This document shows positions 54,365 to 56,521 of a stretch of DNA of 56,521 nt, one piece after another; position 1 is the first letter of the stretch, and each line of letters begins with the position of its first letter. Under the pieces are notes generated by a model. The model worked only from the letters and a program-made list of their open reading frames with translations. It was not told the origin of the DNA and searched no databases. Both the position numbers and the translations under genes were made by a program. This stretch comes from Actinomycetes bacterium. Its GTDB lineage: Bacteria; Actinomycetota; Actinomycetes; Streptosporangiales; Streptosporangiaceae. The stretch is from assembly GCA_021793235.1 (NCBI GenBank), contig JAJYTD010000025.1, positions 1-56,521 of the forward strand, written 5' to 3'.

Positions 54365-54869
54365 GGTTGAACCACCTCTACTGAAATCGCTAGTAAGCTG
54401 TTGGAAAGACAGGGTCAGGCAAAGCTGGGTCAAGCAGCGTGAGTCACCCCGCACGACATGAACGCCGTGCGATGCTTCGGTGTTCCCGGTGTGGCTGAGA
54501 CCACGGCGGCGCAGATCCGCCGAAGACGGCGGGCGCTCACGCGAACGGCCGGGGAGGCTGTCCCGCGCTCCCTGCGAGCCGGTACGTAATCATGCCATCC
54601 CCACTCCCGATCGCGCACGGGGGGCGAGGAAATTACTCGCTCAACCGTTATCGAACCCTGACAAACAGCGGTTGATATTTGGTCATATGTCCGGTTTCGG
54701 CAGTGAATTGCGGGAACTAATGCCTCTGGCCGGATACGGACAATCCTATGTCGGGTTTCGGCTTCCTGCCTAGGGGCAGTGTCTGATAGGCGCGTCACGT
54801 TGTGGCCCGCGCCATAAGCGGACCGCCCGGCCCTGCAGGGCGGGGCACCGGCGGAAGGGGCCGAATGGT
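54365..54869. other. 505-bp interval upstream of the WhiB gene
   Basis: No gene is convincing here. The first 120 bp should hold the whiB promoter and leader. A stretch at about 54600-54780 is distinctly AT-richer than the rest of the window and contains two near copies of TATGTC[C/G]GGTTTCGG (54686 and 54748). It also has a 28-codon frame (54687-54773). It could be a remnant or a regulatory region. Confidence 0.4.
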
Positions 54870-55520
54870 TCAGAGGTCCCGACTCTGCCCGGGAGACAGG
54901 CGCGTGTAGTCCACCTGCGGCACGGTGGCTGCGAAGTTGCGTGCGTACACACCGGCCCCGGTGTCGTTGAGCAGGCCGTCGTGGACCGCGAGGGCGCTGG
55001 CGGGGCGGACCGCGCGCAGGTAGTCGATCACTTCCGAGATCTTCGACCACGGGGCGTGCACCGGTACCAGAAGCGTATGCACCGGATCTTCGGGAACGGT
55101 GAGTGCGTCTCCGGGGTGGAAGACGGCACCATTCGGAGTGTCGATCCGGAAACCGATGTTGGCGATGACCGGAATATCGGGGTGGATGACGGCGTGGCGC
55201 TCCCCGTAGATGTGCGTGTCGAAGCCGGCGATCCGCAGGACATCCCCGTGCGCCACCTCGTGAACGCGCGCGCCGAGTTCGCGCAGTTCGCCGAGCCCGG
55301 CGGCGATACTCGCGTGCGTGTAGATCTCCAGGCCGGGCTTTGCCAGGGCGGCCGCGCGCAGCCGGCCGGCATCCAGGTGGTCGGGGTGCTCGTGGGTGAT
55401 GGCGACCGCGTCGGCGCCCACGGCCGCGTCGGGCTCGCTGAACCCGCCGGGATCGATGACCAGGGTCGCGCCGGCCTGTTCCAGGCGGACGCAAGCATGT
55501 CCGAGTTTGGTGATGCGCAC
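54870..55520 (-). CDS. Metallo-beta-lactamase-fold hydrolase (UlaG-like)
   Basis: This 216-residue metal-dependent hydrolase has the HxHxDH metal motif as His43, His45, Asp47 and His48 in THEHPDHLD. Further ligand-type residues are in NGAVFHPGD and LLVPVHAPW. The short N-terminus MRITKLGHACVRLE is usual for UlaG-like proteins, whose substrates are mostly unknown. GTG 55520 follows a TAGGAT box by seven bases, supporting this start over the longer open frame. Confidence 0.88.
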   Translation of the reverse strand: MRITKLGHACVRLEQAGATLVIDPGGFSEPDAAVGADAVAITHEHPDHLDAGRLRAAALAKPGLEIYTHASIAAGLGELRELGARVHEVAHGDVLRIAGFDTHIYGERHAVIHPDIPVIANIGFRIDTPNGAVFHPGDALTVPEDPVHTLLVPVHAPWSKISEVIDYLRAVRPASALAVHDGLLNDTGAGVYARNFAATVPQVDYTRLSPGQSRDL

Positions 55521-55527
55521 GCACCGA

Positions 55528-55533
55528 ATCCTA
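55528..55533 (-). promoter_or_regulatory. -10 box TAGGAT (minus strand) before the MBL gene
   Basis: On the minus strand TAGGAT is followed by TCGGTGC and the GTG at 55520. No ribosome site lies between, so translation is probably leaderless. Confidence 0.5.
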
Positions 55534-55711
55534 TCGGCGCAGGTCGGCGGCACAGCGGCAGGGACGCGCGGGGGTCTCCCGGCCGACCGACCCTTAGTAC
55601 TGCTGACGGGGCCGATGACCGCGATGCGGCCCGCGACGCCGATCACGAGACCGCCCGCCGCGTACATCTTTGGCAACCGGTGGAGGACCTCGGGGAGGTG
55701 GTCGAGGGAGA

Positions 55712-55900
55712 CTAGAAGCCGTCGGTCTTCAGATCGCGCAGGAATGCCGTCCAGGCGTCGGTCGAGTACTCGATGTGGCCAAGCCCGCGGTTCTGGGTGT
55801 CACGCACGAGGACGGCCTCACCTTCAGCCACCTCGACGCAGCTACCCTGCGCACCGCTGTAGCTGCTCTTGTGCCACTCAGGGCCACCCTTACGTCTCAT
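55712..55900 (-). CDS. DUF397 protein
   Basis: This 62-residue protein has the standard DUF397 pattern WHKSSYSGAQGSCVEVAEG, VRDTQNR and WTAFLRDLK. In actinomycetes such proteins are paired with an adjacent helix-turn-helix/DUF5753 regulator (bldB/abaA/whiJ-like, Scr1-type), as here. The ATG overlaps the end of that regulator by 11 bp. The C-terminus is complete. Confidence 0.92.
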   Translation of the reverse strand: MRRKGGPEWHKSSYSGAQGSCVEVAEGEAVLVRDTQNRGLGHIEYSTDAWTAFLRDLKTDGF

Positions 55901-56521
55901 CGAGCTTGTCCTTGACCTTCCTGATCAGACTCCTGCTCGCGCTGGGCGAGAGCGCCTCGGACTGGAGTATCCCGAAGATGGTTACACACTGCTGTACATG
56001 GATCATCTCATCCGTCAGCTTCTCCCCTAACATGTGCTCCGCCGAGGCGACCATGGGCCGGTCGGGAAAAGTGTAGATCCGGAACGGGCCAGAACCACCC
56101 GGATGGCAACCAACTCCCGGAGGCATGACCTGGAGCCGCACGACCTCCTCATCGATCAGGTGGAGCATACGTGCGAGCTGGTCAGACAGGACCTGTTTAC
56201 CCCCGATCACCCGTTCGATGACTGATACCTCCAACACCATCGACACCAACGGCGGCTGATCCTTTTCGAGGATCTTCTGCCGCTGCAACCGAGACTCGAC
56301 CATCCGGTCCACATCCAGTGTCGAGGCCCACGGAGCTGAATTCTTGAGCAGTGCCCTGATATAGCCCTCAGTCTGGATAAGCCCAGGAGCGATTGAGGAC
56401 TGGTACTCACGCAGCTCCGAGACCGCGCGCTCCAGCTCCTCAACTTCTTCGTACCACGCAGGCAGGGTTCCCGCCGCGTTCATGTTCCGCCAGGCCCGGG
56501 AGAGTAGACCGCTCGCGCTAA
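55890..56521 (-). CDS. XRE/DUF5753 (Scr1-type) regulator, 5' end outside window
   Basis: At least 209 residues of a DUF5753 domain are visible: LPAWYEEVEELERAVSELRE, SIAPGLIQTEGYIRALL and GPFRIYTFPDRPMVASAEH. The frame has an ATG at 56483 but remains open and protein-like (LLSRAWRNMNAAG) to the window edge. The true gene should therefore begin outside, with an N-terminal Xre helix-turn-helix. It is coupled to the DUF397 gene. GC content is lower than in neighbouring genes, suggesting an acquired module. Confidence 0.85.
   Translation of the reverse strand, partial: SASGLLSRAWRNMNAAGTLPAWYEEVEELERAVSELREYQSSIAPGLIQTEGYIRALLKNSAPWASTLDVDRMVESRLQRQKILEKDQPPLVSMVLEVSVIERVIGGKQVLSDQLARMLHLIDEEVVRLQVMPPGVGCHPGGSGPFRIYTFPDRPMVASAEHMLGEKLTDEMIHVQQCVTIFGILQSEALSPSASRSLIRKVKDKLDET

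Noticed and set aside
54480-54773. 97-codon plus-strand frame upstream of whiB
   Set aside because: Arg-rich start, no ribosome site, no homologous pattern. Only its last 28 codons lie in the AT-richer island, noted separately.

Overview
The window is high-GC actinobacterial DNA. It has GTG and TTG starts, strong codon bias, a WhiB-family regulator, DUF3000, a DUF397/DUF5753 pair, HemQ and actinobacterial-style sulfite and APS reductases. A filamentous actinomycete of the Nocardiopsis/Streptomonospora or Streptomyces kind fits best. No rRNA, tRNA, CRISPR array or phage module was seen.

Layout. 1-290: the start of a transposase running off the left edge, plus a short ORF that looks cut by it. 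291-5635: a SorC-type regulator, divergent from a polyol dehydrogenase and an ABC importer (binding protein and two permeases, no ATPase). 5678-11106: a small P-loop kinase, a ROK regulator and a xylFGH-type importer. 11224-16101: TauE/SafE exporter, Mug glycosylase, dxs, fprA. 16134-20984: YpfJ-like metallopeptidase, TetR/MMPL divergent pair, small PH-like membrane protein. 21064-24356: fatty-acid beta-oxidation operon. 24517-33749: TPR protein, RNase D, DUF3000, hemE, DUF4349 lipoprotein, coproporphyrinogen oxidase, hemQ, and an overlapping psd-pssA pair. 33904-41701: msrB, small membrane protein, GntR regulator, RibD-C-like reductase, glgX, a PIN-toxin/antitoxin pair, and an AidB-like acyl-CoA dehydrogenase. 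41863-45500: sulfur assimilation (sulfite reductase, zinc ribbon, APS reductase, CbiX-type chelatase), preceded by a tiny Cys-containing leader peptide. 45723-50421: BrkB/YihY protein, membrane-anchored HNH nuclease, membrane-tethered repeat protein, and an LPXTG surface protein with 22 Gly-Asp-Pro repeats. 50456-56521: MFS transporter, GNAT, phosphoribosyltransferase/hydrolase fusion, WhiB protein, MBL hydrolase, and a DUF397 + DUF5753 pair whose regulator runs off the right edge.

How the genes work together. The two sugar loci pair an importer with a local regulator, and palindromic operator candidates are visible at both. hemE, the oxidase and hemQ belong to the coproporphyrin-dependent haem route of Gram-positive bacteria. 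Psd and PssA carry out consecutive steps to phosphatidylethanolamine. FadA and FadB/J are translationally coupled. The sulfur operon reduces APS to sulfide and supplies sirohaem for the sulfite reductase.

Expression signals. Many convergent gene pairs are separated by perfect GC-rich hairpins. Seven or so genes have a TANNNT -10 box only 6-10 nt upstream of the start codon and no clear Shine-Dalgarno, which suggests leaderless mRNAs. The strongest candidates for new biology are the 22-residue leader peptide ahead of the sulfite reductase, the HNH/propeller/GDP-repeat surface cluster, the degenerate hydrolase half of the phosphoribosyltransferase fusion, and the toxin-antitoxin pair.
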